Source: Ponticaulis profundi
GTDB lineage: Bacteria > Pseudomonadota > Alphaproteobacteria > Caulobacterales > Hyphomonadaceae
Length of the DNA: 64,000 nt
NCBI RefSeq assembly: GCF_042659465.1
Contig: NZ_JBHSSW010000012.1
Location: forward strand, 186,001-250,000
Reading direction: 5' to 3'
Shown here piece after piece: positions 18,380 to 27,183 of this stretch. The notes beneath the pieces were generated by a model. The model had not been told where the DNA came from and did no database searches. It saw only the letters and a program-made list of their open reading frames with translations. Position 1 is the first letter of the stretch. The number at the start of each line of letters is the position of its first letter. Both the position numbers and the translations under genes were made by a program.

Positions 18380-19750
18380 TCAGCCTACGACTTCGGTGAG
18401 CTTTGGCATTTTATACTCCCAGCTCATGAATTCGTCTTTCGGGAGGTAGCCTCTGAAGAAGACTGAGAACGGTCTCTCAGCAGGTGTCGGCAACCAGTTG
18501 GTCTGTATGTTTGCAGGTGGAGGTGTACGCGACATCCAGATATCAATTCCGCCATCGTCCATGCGAACCAGGTCTGGAGACCGATCGCCGATCACATAGC
18601 GATCCAGCGGGTTATCGACGAAGAAATACTGCCCTTCTGGCGTTTGCTCATACATGCTTAGAGACCAGAAGGCATCAACCGGAGGAAGCGCAGAGCCAGG
18701 CAATATCAGCCGCCAGACCTTGTTGCTGTCAAAATTCGGGTTTCCGCTGTCGCTGACCGGGCGAAGGTACATGGCTTCCACCATGGGCAAGGCGCCAAGA
18801 CCGGCTATGGCAACCTGTGCCCGGTAGAGAAAATCATCGCCAAAGTCGCCAAGCGTGGCTTTCGGATAGGACCAGTTATTGATGACCGGGCCTGGCCGCC
18901 CAGCCGATCTCAACCATTTTTTAGCTGCGAGGAAGCCCGCGTCAATTTCGGCGCTTTGGGTTTCGTCGAACCGGGACGGATCGAAACCACCTGACATGCT
19001 CAGACCTAGCGGAGACATCGTCTCAAAGTAGCGTTCGTCTGTGACGGGGGGCGGGTTTTCCAAGACAAGCTTCTGGACACTCGTGAGGAATTCCTGCCAT
19101 GGCGCAGATCGCTCGGCATATTCTGGTGGAAAGTCTGCAGCCGGGCCAGTGACCTTGAATTTATTCTGAATAGATCGTGCAGTATCGAGATCTTGCGGAC
19201 CGTTGACCAGAACACGCAGCGTGCTCCAGACCCACGGCGTTGGCGCTCTGATTGTAAAAGCGTCCTCAATCGGATCTTTTGGCCCTACCAGTTTGTAGGT
19301 GCCTCCATCGTTTCCGGTTGTTCGGGTGCCGAGGATCGCGAAATTGTTCATATACATGTCCATCAGGGCGACGGACACGTAACGATCTCCACCTTTTGGA
19401 ACCTGTATCTCAACAGGCCCTTCGGTCAAGTTGATCCAGGATCTGGAGTAGAGCGTGTCATTATTCGGTGTTGTGACGTCGCGCCAGCTCGCGTCCACAA
19501 GCTTGCCCTCATGAACGACCGTATTCGGCTTGCCGCGCTTGAGAACATCTGCTCTGGATTTCGCATTCTCAATCAATGCAAGACCGTAGATCCAGGCGTT
19601 CCGTGCTGCAATCGACAGGGGAGACAGATTGGTATCCTGCGCAGATGCCGGCGTGACGGGATCTGCAGCGAAAACTGGTTGTCCTGTGAGGGGCAATCCA
19701 GACATCAGCATTGAAGCAGCCGTCGTTTTCATCATGGTTCGACGATTCAC
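18380..19750 (-). CDS. DUF1254/DUF1214 domain secreted protein
   Basis: A 456-residue protein with a Tat-like signal (NRRTMMK, then a hydrophobic stretch and an A-x-A site near residue 28). A DUF1254 domain (about 60-190, including the TPNNDTLYS motif) and a C-terminal DUF1214 domain (about 330-445, with WSLSMYE and YVIGDRS) follow. The family is widespread and periplasmic, with no firmly established activity. The start is a GTG at 19750, with GGGAG seven bases upstream. Its promoter region carries a palindrome almost identical to that of the nearby TonB receptor gene, so the TetR protein encoded next door probably regulates both. Confidence 0.85.
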   Translation of the reverse strand: MNRRTMMKTTAASMLMSGLPLTGQPVFAADPVTPASAQDTNLSPLSIAARNAWIYGLALIENAKSRADVLKRGKPNTVVHEGKLVDASWRDVTTPNNDTLYSRSWINLTEGPVEIQVPKGGDRYVSVALMDMYMNNFAILGTRTTGNDGGTYKLVGPKDPIEDAFTIRAPTPWVWSTLRVLVNGPQDLDTARSIQNKFKVTGPAADFPPEYAERSAPWQEFLTSVQKLVLENPPPVTDERYFETMSPLGLSMSGGFDPSRFDETQSAEIDAGFLAAKKWLRSAGRPGPVINNWSYPKATLGDFGDDFLYRAQVAIAGLGALPMVEAMYLRPVSDSGNPNFDSNKVWRLILPGSALPPVDAFWSLSMYEQTPEGQYFFVDNPLDRYVIGDRSPDLVRMDDGGIDIWMSRTPPPANIQTNWLPTPAERPFSVFFRGYLPKDEFMSWEYKMPKLTEVVG

Positions 19751-20138
19751 AATTTATCTCCCTATTTTAGCTTTGGTTGTCCGGCCCTCTCCGCATGGGG
19801 CGCGGTTGTCCGGTCCAAGCATTTTATCATTGTTAGCTGTCGGCTTTTTCGCGACGCAGCTTCTCATGTCTTAACGTCACGAATTTTAGCGGTCAATCTT
19901 GACTGCAAATATCATGAGGCATAAGGGCTAAAGGCAAATTCATGTGATCAAACATGCAAACCTTCTGGCGAAATACGGAATATGAGGAAGCCAGCTCAAA
20001 ACGTTGGGTACAGATTGTTCTGTGCGGGGGATGGTCCGTTTCTTCGCAGATCGCTCAGCTCTGCCAGACAACGAAGCATGGTAATCTTTTTAACCGTGCC
20101 TTATTGCTGGAATTGATCGAAAAAGCGGGGATAAAATT
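19751..20138. other. 388-bp divergent intergenic region between the DUF1254 and TetR genes
   Basis: This gap holds the DUF1254 promoter and operator (19868-19905), giving a 5' leader of about 110 nt for that gene. The TetR-proximal half has no recognisable palindrome. An open frame at 19954-20196 lacks a ribosome-binding site, overlaps the TetR start and is not considered coding. Confidence 0.5.
19868..19905 (-). promoter_or_regulatory. Promoter and probable TetR operator of the DUF1254 gene
   Basis: On the minus strand, -35 TTGACC and -10 TAAGAC are separated by 17 nt. The 16-bp near-palindrome CGGTCA-ATCT-TGACTG (19890-19905, one mismatch) covers the -35. The same element, as CAGTCA-ATAC-TGACTG and also followed by CAAA, lies in the same position before the TonB receptor gene at 23397-23412. 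Confidence 0.65.
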
Positions 20139-20840
20139 GTGGGATCGGGAAGCGGCGAACAAAGTCCTGCCAGAAAACAGGGAAATCCCTCTGTAACGCG
20201 TCGGGGGACGCACGAAGAGCGCACAGCCAAGATGCGGGAAAAGCTAATCGCTAGTGCGATCAGCTGCCTGTACAATGACGGATATTCGGCTGCTACAACT
20301 CTGAATGTGCAAAAAAAGGCGGGCGTTAGCCGCGGGGCTTTGGTCCATCACTTTCCCACGCGCGCGGATTTGTTGATTGCGGTTGCCAAGAAAATCATCG
20401 AAGAGCAGACGAAATTTTACATCAGCGAATTGGAAAAAATTGGCGATAACCGCGAACGGTATCTGCAAATCATTGCCATTGCCTGGAAGGCTCTGAAAAA
20501 ACCATCAGGCATGGCTTTGCTGGAAATTCTTCTCGGCTGTCGCAGCGATGAAGACCTTTCTGTGCGTCTCGCACCGGTTATTCGGGATCTGACGGCGTTT
20601 CAGCGTCAGGGCATGTGGTATCTTGCAAAAGGCGCGGGCGCGACGGATCGTGCTGCCGTGCAAAGCGCCAACGATCTCTGTCTGGCTGCCTTGCGCGGCT
20701 TATCCATCCAGCTGCTCTATGATGACGATCCTGATGCGACGGAAAGCAGCGTAACATTGCTCCTCCATTGGGCTCGCAAATGGCTGGCGGAGACGGCGCC
20801 TGCAGATACGGCCATGGCCACTTTGCGCGCACTACGATAG
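20139..20840 (+). CDS. TetR/AcrR family transcriptional regulator
   Basis: A 233-residue repressor-type protein. An N-terminal extension of about 25 residues precedes the TetR helix-turn-helix (about 35-80, with SAATTLNVQKKAGVSRGALVHHF). The C-terminal ligand domain is all-helical. The start is taken as GTG at 20139, with GCGGGGA upstream. It lies between the DUF1254 gene and the TonB receptor gene, whose promoters share a 16-bp palindrome, so it is the likely regulator of both. The ligand is unknown; by context it may be an organic or hydrophobic substrate handled by the receptor or the Old Yellow Enzyme. Confidence 0.9.
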   Translation: MGSGSGEQSPARKQGNPSVTRRGTHEERTAKMREKLIASAISCLYNDGYSAATTLNVQKKAGVSRGALVHHFPTRADLLIAVAKKIIEEQTKFYISELEKIGDNRERYLQIIAIAWKALKKPSGMALLEILLGCRSDEDLSVRLAPVIRDLTAFQRQGMWYLAKGAGATDRAAVQSANDLCLAALRGLSIQLLYDDDPDATESSVTLLLHWARKWLAETAPADTAMATLRALR

Positions 20841-20883
20841 TTCGCCACAGCTCATCATTTTCGTGCAGGTGTTTCTTGCAAAG

Positions 20884-20912
20884 AAAAAGCCGTCCCGGAA
20901 CTGGGACGGCTT
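20884..20912 (-). terminator. Intrinsic terminator of the TonB receptor gene
   Basis: Stem AAGCCGTCCC / GGGACGGCTT (10 bp, perfect) with a 6-nt loop, followed on the minus strand by a run of U. It lies 45 bp past the receptor stop codon. Confidence 0.85.
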
Positions 20913-20957
20913 GAAGGTCTTGGGATAATACCGGCAAGACAGAGCTTGCCAGATGAA

Positions 20958-23321
20958 CTAGAAGCGATACTTCGTCGAAATCCGGAATGTCTGGGGCTGC
21001 CCAAGCAGGCATCGTTGCGTAATGCCCCCTGTCTCTGGGTTCTGCAGACCAAGCGGTCCTCCGAAGGTCTGGCCGTACATGCCCGTGCAATAGTCTTCGT
21101 CGAGCAGATTCTCCCCGGAAAGTGAAACCTGCCAGGTGTCGTCTCTGCCGTAGAGTGTGACTGTGGCTCCCACCAGGGCAAACGCTTCCTGAATGGATTG
21201 AGGATTGTTGTCGCCGCCGCCACCGACGTCATTGTCTGACGTGTAGGACACGCGGCCATTGAAGCCGATATCAATGTCGGACAGGAGTGGCGTGCGGTAG
21301 TCCACGATGGCTGTCCCCTGCCATTCGGGAGAATAAGGTACCTCTTCGCCGGTCAGATTCTGAACGCCACCGAAACCAGGCAGACCCGGCGCATTTTCAA
21401 AACTTGTATATTCAGAGTCCAGATGCGTGCCGTTGAGAGACAGCGTCAAATCTTGCGATGGCATCCAGGAGAGGTCGAATTCAGCGCCCTGTTGTCTGAT
21501 CGAACCTGCATTTCGAACACTGAACGCAGTGCCATCATAGGCTCTGAGCTGAAAGTCATCGACATCCATTCTGAAAAGTGTGGCATTTGCCGTCAGTGTT
21601 CGGTTCAGCCAGTCACTTTTGATACCTAGCTCATAGTTGGAAACTGTTTCAGGCGCAAACACGCGGTCTGTTCCAAATGCTGACCCGGCACCTGTGTCGA
21701 AGCCGCCAGATTTATATCCGGTCGATACGGTTGCGAATAACATTGTATTGGACGTTGGTCGGTAACGCGAGTTCAGACGATAGGTGACCTTGTCGCCTGA
21801 ATAGCTCAGATCAGCGCTGTCGGGAACGACGATAATGGCAGCAGCGCGATTTGCCGCTTCGGAATAAAACTGCGCCGTTTTTTCGTCTCTGGAATATCGC
21901 AAGCCAACCGTGACATCCCACACAGGTGAAAACTCGTAAGTTGCCTGACCGTAAGCCGCATAGCTGTCTGTGGTTTGCTTGAAGTCGGTGATCGCAGCCT
22001 GCTGCTGTGGTCCAGCCAGGCAAGGTGCCTGCAGAACCGGAATGGCATTGGCCATAAGAATATTGCAATAGCCAGTACCGAGATTGTAGTCAGTGTGGAT
22101 GTCGTACTGCTCGTTGAAGTAGTACAGACCAGCAACATACGTCAGATCACCCGTCTGTGGAGAGATGTACTGAAGTTCTTCTGAGTGAGAACGGCTCAGG
22201 AAGCTGCCATCGCGGCCAATCAGATCTGCAGACGTGAATGTCAGATCGCGGTCGGACTGCGTGTAGTCCCAGTCTCGATAGGAACTGATCAGGTTTACAC
22301 TGGCGTCGCCAATATCCCATGTCAGCTGACTTGAAATGCCCCACTGATCGGAGTCGAGATTGTTACCGGGCGTTTGACGCACAACACGGCTATAATCGGT
22401 ATCAAGACGCGGCGTGAGCCCATTCAGGCGGTCGATGAAGTTCTGTCGGCCTTCCGGCGTCAGGGTAGAAGCCATGAGTGTGACCGGTCCGGTGCCATCG
22501 CCTGTCATCTTCTGATAGTCGCCACGAACAACCCAGTTCAGGTTACCAGATAGCTCGATATCCGCCGCGCCGCGCAGGGAAAGGGTTTCTTCCTCTCCCA
22601 GGTCACTGTTGTTGTACTGATTGTAGCCGAAACCGTCGGTGCGGTCATACAGAGCTGAGAAGCGTGTGTTTACGGTGTCGGAAACCGGCAGGTTCAGAAC
22701 GCCGTCTGCTCTCACTTTGCCAAAGCTGCCGGCTGCTAGTCCAACAGAGCCACCGAGTTCGTTTCCGGGCAGATTTGTTTTGATGTTGAGTGCCCCGACT
22801 GCAGCATTACGGCCAAACAGCGTGCCCTGTGGGCCGCGAAGGACTTCGACACTCGCAATATCATTCAGCGCTGAAAGCAAGGGGCCTGGTCGTGGAATGT
22901 AAACACCATCGACATATGCGCCGACGCTCGGCTCGATTGCGGCGTTTCCATAGGAGCCAATCCCGCGGATCGAAATACGCGTGTTTGCCGCTTGTGGAGA
23001 TCGCTGAACATAGAGACCAGAGGCCAGTCTGGGCAGGTTTTCGATATTGTCGATATTTGCTTTAGCCAGCTCTGTTTCGGGCACGACCATCATGGAGATC
23101 GGGACGTCCTGGGCATTTTCTGCGCGTCGCTGGGCGGTCACAACGACCGCATTCAGCGTGCGTTCTTCGGCAGCATCCTCCACGGTTGACGCAGAGCTGC
23201 TCGCTTCAGCGGATACAGTGCCTGCTGTCTGAGCGTCCGTCGAATCGTACACTTCCTGCGCCGCTGCGACAGAGAAGGAAGACGTGCTGGCAAGCATAGC
23301 TATGGCGAGTTTTCTGAACAT
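20958..23321 (-). CDS. TonB-dependent outer membrane receptor
   Basis: A 787-residue receptor. The signal peptide (about 1-22, ending VAAAQ) is followed by a plug domain (about 55-170, with VVVTAQRR and the VEVLRGPQGTLFGRNAAVGALN signature) and a beta-barrel ending in the aromatic RISTKYRF. There is no STN domain, so it is a pure transporter, not a signal transducer. The subtype resembles sphingomonad/Caulobacter receptors for organic molecules; the substrate is unknown. The promoter carries the shared TetR-type palindrome. It is flanked by a TetR gene and an Old Yellow Enzyme gene. Confidence 0.94.
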   Translation of the reverse strand: MFRKLAIAMLASTSSFSVAAAQEVYDSTDAQTAGTVSAEASSSASTVEDAAEERTLNAVVVTAQRRAENAQDVPISMMVVPETELAKANIDNIENLPRLASGLYVQRSPQAANTRISIRGIGSYGNAAIEPSVGAYVDGVYIPRPGPLLSALNDIASVEVLRGPQGTLFGRNAAVGALNIKTNLPGNELGGSVGLAAGSFGKVRADGVLNLPVSDTVNTRFSALYDRTDGFGYNQYNNSDLGEEETLSLRGAADIELSGNLNWVVRGDYQKMTGDGTGPVTLMASTLTPEGRQNFIDRLNGLTPRLDTDYSRVVRQTPGNNLDSDQWGISSQLTWDIGDASVNLISSYRDWDYTQSDRDLTFTSADLIGRDGSFLSRSHSEELQYISPQTGDLTYVAGLYYFNEQYDIHTDYNLGTGYCNILMANAIPVLQAPCLAGPQQQAAITDFKQTTDSYAAYGQATYEFSPVWDVTVGLRYSRDEKTAQFYSEAANRAAAIIVVPDSADLSYSGDKVTYRLNSRYRPTSNTMLFATVSTGYKSGGFDTGAGSAFGTDRVFAPETVSNYELGIKSDWLNRTLTANATLFRMDVDDFQLRAYDGTAFSVRNAGSIRQQGAEFDLSWMPSQDLTLSLNGTHLDSEYTSFENAPGLPGFGGVQNLTGEEVPYSPEWQGTAIVDYRTPLLSDIDIGFNGRVSYTSDNDVGGGGDNNPQSIQEAFALVGATVTLYGRDDTWQVSLSGENLLDEDYCTGMYGQTFGGPLGLQNPETGGITQRCLLGQPQTFRISTKYRF

Positions 23322-23373
23322 TCTTGTAAACCTCCCTTGGCGAACTTTTCCGTTCGCTCGTCGAATTGCGGGT

Positions 23374-23412
23374 GGCTTACCACCTTCGCAAATTGACAGT
23401 CAATACTGACTG
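23374..23412 (-). promoter_or_regulatory. Promoter and probable TetR operator of the TonB receptor gene
   Basis: On the minus strand, -35 TTGACT and a -10-like TAAGCC are about 18 nt apart. The perfect 16-bp palindrome CAGTCA-ATAC-TGACTG (23397-23412) overlaps the -35, about 76 bp before the start codon. It matches the DUF1254 operator in half-sites, spacing, flanking CAAA and position relative to the promoter. Confidence 0.65.
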
Positions 23413-23559
23413 CAAAATGCTGCTGACAAAATCTGCTCGCCTGGGAGAACATTCCAAGGACAGCTGTTCGCAGCCTGACATGCTGGGGCGGCAGCGAAAC
23501 AAGCCCTGCGCGTCCGGACGCCGACATTGAACTCGTATCGGTTCGTTAGTGCTGAATAT

Positions 23560-23592
23560 AAAAAAAGCCCTCCGACCTTTGGTCGAAGGGCT
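23560..23592 (-). terminator. Intrinsic terminator of the Old Yellow Enzyme gene
   Basis: Stem of 12 pairs (AGCCCTTCGACC / GGTCGGAGGGCT on the minus strand, one G-U) with a 3-nt loop and a run of seven T. It lies 25 bp after the stop codon. Confidence 0.9.
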
Positions 23593-23617
23593 GTGTTGTC
23601 GATTGGTGCAGGTCTGC

Positions 23618-24712
23618 CTATGGGCGGGAGGACAGGAATGGGTAGTCGGTATATCCCGTCTCGTCGCCGCCATAGAAGGTTTCCTGGTTCGGCTCGTTCA
23701 TGTCGGCACCGATGCGAATGCGTTCTGGCAGATCCGGGTTGGCGATATAAGGACGGCCAAAGGCGACAGCTGTTGCATAGCCGCTTTCGATCGCTTCGCT
23801 TGCGCGTTCGCCATCATATCCGCCGTTTGCGATGTAATTGCCTTCATAGCGCGAACGCAGACGTTTCAGCATGGCCGCATCCTCATCGCTGGAATCGCTG
23901 GTGAAAAAGCTTTCGACGACGTGCAGATAGGCGAGATTGCGCAGGGACAATGTCGAGTAGATGGCACCGAAAGTTGCTTCCGGATCGCTGTCTGACATGT
24001 CGTTTGCCTGTCCAAGCGGTGACAGACGCACACCGATGCGGCCTGGCGGGAAAATGCCTTCAACGGCGGCCAGAACTTCCAGAAGGAAGCGCATCCGGTT
24101 TTCAACATTGCCACCATAGGCATCGTCGCGGTTGTTCACGCCATTCTGGAGGAACTGGTCCAGCAGATAGCCATTGGCGGCATGGACTTCCACGCCATCA
24201 AAACCGGCTGCGCGGGCGAACTGCGCCGCATTCTGATAGTCTTTGATGGTTGCTTGAATGCCATCAATGCTGAGGGCTTCCGGCTTGGAGGTCGCTTCAA
24301 AGCCATTGGCTGTGAAGGTCTGGCTGTCTGCCTGTTTGTCGGATGATGAGACGGGGGCGCGTCCATCCGGCAGGAGCGAGGTGTGGCTGATGCGGCCAAC
24401 ATGCCAGAGCTGGCAGAAAATGCGTCCACCGCCCGCATGGACGGCATCTGTGATCTTCTTCCATGCGGCCATGTGTTCGGCCGTGTGAATGCCCGGCGTA
24501 TCAATATAGCCTTTGCCCATGGGCGAAATCTGCGTGGCTTCGGAAATGATCAGGCCGGAGCTCGCGCGCTGGTAATAATAGGTTTCGGCCCAGGATTTCG
24601 GGGTGCCATCGCTTTCAGAGCGATTGCGTGTGAGCGGGGCCATCAGAATTCGGTTCGGAATTTCAACATCGCCCAGTCTGGTGGGCTCGAACAGTTTCTC
24701 TGAGATCGACAT
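23618..24712 (-). CDS. NADH:flavin oxidoreductase / Old Yellow Enzyme (NemA-type alkene reductase)
   Basis: FMN-dependent TIM-barrel reductase of 364 residues. Motifs are in order: MAPLTRNRS near 24, CQLWHVGRISH near 98, HAANGYLLDQFLQ (substrate-binding His-x-x-Asn) near 180, and the FGRPYIANPDLPER phosphate-binding segment near 325. Such enzymes reduce activated C=C bonds or nitro compounds and are often controlled by TetR or NemR repressors. A TetR gene lies 2.8 kb away. Its own promoter does not show the shared palindrome, so it may be independently regulated. Confidence 0.93.
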   Translation of the reverse strand: MSISEKLFEPTRLGDVEIPNRILMAPLTRNRSESDGTPKSWAETYYYQRASSGLIISEATQISPMGKGYIDTPGIHTAEHMAAWKKITDAVHAGGGRIFCQLWHVGRISHTSLLPDGRAPVSSSDKQADSQTFTANGFEATSKPEALSIDGIQATIKDYQNAAQFARAAGFDGVEVHAANGYLLDQFLQNGVNNRDDAYGGNVENRMRFLLEVLAAVEGIFPPGRIGVRLSPLGQANDMSDSDPEATFGAIYSTLSLRNLAYLHVVESFFTSDSSDEDAAMLKRLRSRYEGNYIANGGYDGERASEAIESGYATAVAFGRPYIANPDLPERIRIGADMNEPNQETFYGGDETGYTDYPFLSSRP

Positions 24713-24801
24713 TTTTTCTCCCTTTTGGATACGTAATGACGACGCTTCAGATGTGGTGAGGTTCCGATCGTTAAAGGCTGTTCAAGGAAAGGTGATCAAC
24801 G

Positions 24802-25653
24802 TCAGGTGGACATTCCGGGCAGTTGATCACGGTAACTGCGCGATCCGGGGATCTGTGCGCCGTTCTCCAGAAGGATGGACACATTGCCATCGCCCGTAGG
24901 CCGGATTTCCTGAATGTGACCGGTGTGGACGAGATAGGAGCGATGCACGCGGATATGGCCTGTGCCGGATTCGTGAAGCAGGCGTTCGAGTTCGGAAAGT
25001 GGCATGCGTGCCAGATGGGTCTGGTGCGGTGTGGTGACTTCCACATAGTTCGAAGCGGCCTTTGCGCAGATCACATCATCGGCCTGAATGAACAGGGTGC
25101 GTCCACCGGATTTGAGCGTGAGGCGACCGCGCTCATGCGCGTCCTCACGGGCAGCGCGGGCTTCGAGGGCGCGCTGTTCCAGCAGGCGCCCGGTGGAGAA
25201 GGCAAGCGCAAGCAGCGTGTAGCTCAGAATGTCCTTGCGATATTCATAGAGCCAGATCTCGGGCTGGAAGAGGCCGAACTCATAAGGCTCGCTGGACAGG
25301 AAGGACTGAGCGATTTTGCGGATCGCGACCATGGTGAGGATGTGGCACGCCGAAAACACCATGGAGGCCAGAATGTGTGCTGGCAGCGTTCGATACCAAT
25401 TGCTTGCCGAGACCGGAAACCGGGACAGCATGACGGGAACAATCGGGATGAAGATCAGGGCTGCGAGGTGGGATGACCCCTGCCAGATCCAGGGATAGAC
25501 CCATTCGGTGTGACCATCGCGTGCGAGATCAAACTGATCGGAACTGGCCTCGACCAGAAAATAGGCGAAGACGAGTATGACGACCAGCACCCAGGTCTGC
25601 CGGTCGGCGTGTCTGTCTGCGAGGTGTTCGGGGTGGGTTTGCGTCGTCGTCAT
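24802..25653 (-). CDS. LytTR-type DNA-binding regulator with membrane N-terminus
   Basis: A 283-residue protein. Four hydrophobic helices (about 22-38, 60-80, 94-115 and 143-158) are followed by a LytTR DNA-binding domain (about 183-280, with SNYVEV, HRSYLV and LPGSRSYR-like motifs). There is no receiver domain, so it is a one-component membrane regulator. It is divergent from an acyltransferase-3 gene, and three 20-bp-phased repeats in the gap look like LytTR binding sites. Autoregulation and control of the acyltransferase are likely. The signal is unknown. Confidence 0.9.
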   Translation of the reverse strand: MTTTQTHPEHLADRHADRQTWVLVVILVFAYFLVEASSDQFDLARDGHTEWVYPWIWQGSSHLAALIFIPIVPVMLSRFPVSASNWYRTLPAHILASMVFSACHILTMVAIRKIAQSFLSSEPYEFGLFQPEIWLYEYRKDILSYTLLALAFSTGRLLEQRALEARAAREDAHERGRLTLKSGGRTLFIQADDVICAKAASNYVEVTTPHQTHLARMPLSELERLLHESGTGHIRVHRSYLVHTGHIQEIRPTGDGNVSILLENGAQIPGSRSYRDQLPGMST

Positions 25654-25704
25654 CCGGTTCTACTGGCACAATTTTTCGAAAGGCCAAATTGGCGCGGCCC
25701 GGCA

Positions 25705-25750
25705 TTCGTCCCGGCAGGCTGAATTTCGTCCCCGGCGAGCCGATTTCGTC
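25705..25750. promoter_or_regulatory. Three direct repeats, candidate LytTR binding sites
   Basis: The hexamer TTCGTC occurs at 25705-25710, 25725-25730 and 25745-25750, exactly 20 bp apart. Each copy is preceded by A-T, and the first two are followed by C-rich CCCGG-like sequence. LytTR proteins bind paired direct repeats about two helical turns apart, and a LytTR gene starts 52 bp away. Confidence 0.55.
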
Positions 25751-25833
25751 ACCTCTGTCTGATGATGGTGGCAAAGCGGCGGCTGCGCGCGGGTCAAACG
25801 GGCAGGGTGAGCTTTGCTGAAACGGAGCTTTTC

Positions 25834-27057
25834 ATGACCCTTATTTCGACCCGGCGATATGATCTCGACTGGCTGCGGATCATCGCTTTCCTGCTGCTGA
25901 TCTTCTACCATACCGGCATGTTCTATGTGAGCTGGGACTGGCATGTGAAAAGCGTTCATGCGGGGCCCGATGCCGAATGGCTGATGCGTTTGCTGAACCC
26001 GTGGCGGTTATCACTCCTGTTCTTCATTTCCGGTGTGGCCCTGCGTTTCGCCGCAGATAAATCCGGGGCTGCCTCATTGCTGAAGAGCCGGTTGCTGCGT
26101 CTGGGGCTCCCCATTCTGTTTGGCATGATCCTCATCGTTGCGCCGCAAAGCTGGCTGCAGCTGGTGGAGTCAGGTGAGTTTGAAGGCAGTTTCGCGGCCT
26201 TCTGGCCACGTTATCTGTTTGTCGGGCCCGCCTTTTCTGTGCTGACGCCGACCTGGAACCACCTCTGGTATGTTGTCTATCTGTTGGTCTATGTGCTGCT
26301 GATCGCGCCAGTGTCAGGCCCGATGAGCCGGTTTATGGCGGGTCGCGGCGAGGCGATCTGCAAGCAGGTTGTTGCCGGATGGCCGGGTGTTCTGGCTATG
26401 CTGGCGCTACCGGCGCTGCCGCATATGATCTATCGCCTGGTGCTCGATCCATACTTTCCCACCACGCATAATCTGATCTGGGACTGGGCCAATCATGCCC
26501 ATAGCCTGACCTATGTGCTGATCGGGTTCTGGCTCGCCAAATCTGAAAGTTTCTGGGGGGCTGTGCGCCGTGTGATACCTGCCGCGATCTCGCTCGCGAT
26601 TGGCCTTGGCGTAGTTCTATCGGTGCTCTGGGCGCAATGGGACGCGCTGGCTGTCTCTGAAGACTGGCAGTGGGTGATCTGGCCGGCACGCATGGGCCGC
26701 ATTCTCTATGCCTGGCTTGTGATCCTATCACTGATCGGATTGGCGCAGCGCTATCTGAACCGGCCGGGCCCGCTCCTGACCTATATGACGAAGGCGATTT
26801 TTCCCTGGTACATCCTGCATCAGACGCTGATCATTCTGGCAGGTTTCTGGCTGACGCGGCAGGGCTTGAATGTCTGGGCAGAGTTTGCGCTGGTGATCAC
26901 GGCAACGGTCGCGGGGTGTTTCCTGCTGAATGAGCTGATCATCCGGCGCGTGCCGGTCCTGCGACCGCTCTTTGGTCTGCCCTATCGGCAAGAGCAAGCG
27001 CGCACCGATACGCTGCCGGGCTTTCAGCTGTCGCATAAAAACACAGGTCCGGCATGA
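25834..27057 (+). CDS. Acyltransferase 3 family membrane protein
   Basis: A 407-residue polytopic protein with about ten transmembrane helices. It has the family's N-terminal YDLDWLRIIAF motif (about 8-18) and FYHTGMF with the candidate catalytic histidine near 27. The family O-acylates surface sugars (OafA, OpgC-like). I chose the ATG at 25834, with GGAG six bases upstream, rather than an in-frame ATG 72 bp earlier. It is divergent from a LytTR regulator; this pairing is common in proteobacteria. Confidence 0.85.
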   Translation: MTLISTRRYDLDWLRIIAFLLLIFYHTGMFYVSWDWHVKSVHAGPDAEWLMRLLNPWRLSLLFFISGVALRFAADKSGAASLLKSRLLRLGLPILFGMILIVAPQSWLQLVESGEFEGSFAAFWPRYLFVGPAFSVLTPTWNHLWYVVYLLVYVLLIAPVSGPMSRFMAGRGEAICKQVVAGWPGVLAMLALPALPHMIYRLVLDPYFPTTHNLIWDWANHAHSLTYVLIGFWLAKSESFWGAVRRVIPAAISLAIGLGVVLSVLWAQWDALAVSEDWQWVIWPARMGRILYAWLVILSLIGLAQRYLNRPGPLLTYMTKAIFPWYILHQTLIILAGFWLTRQGLNVWAEFALVITATVAGCFLLNELIIRRVPVLRPLFGLPYRQEQARTDTLPGFQLSHKNTGPA

Positions 27058-27183
27058 AGTTGATGCGCGCAAAGCAATGGGGCGGTTGAGCGCTGGACAG
27101 CACAAAGCCGGTGCGCCATTAGATCGCGAGTTCGGAAACCGTCCCTAATTTCCGGTGTGGAGCACCGGTCGGAGGCATCTATC

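Noticed and set aside
19954..20196. An 80-residue open frame upstream of TetR
   Set aside because: No ribosome-binding site, it overlaps the TetR start, and it has no recognisable domain.
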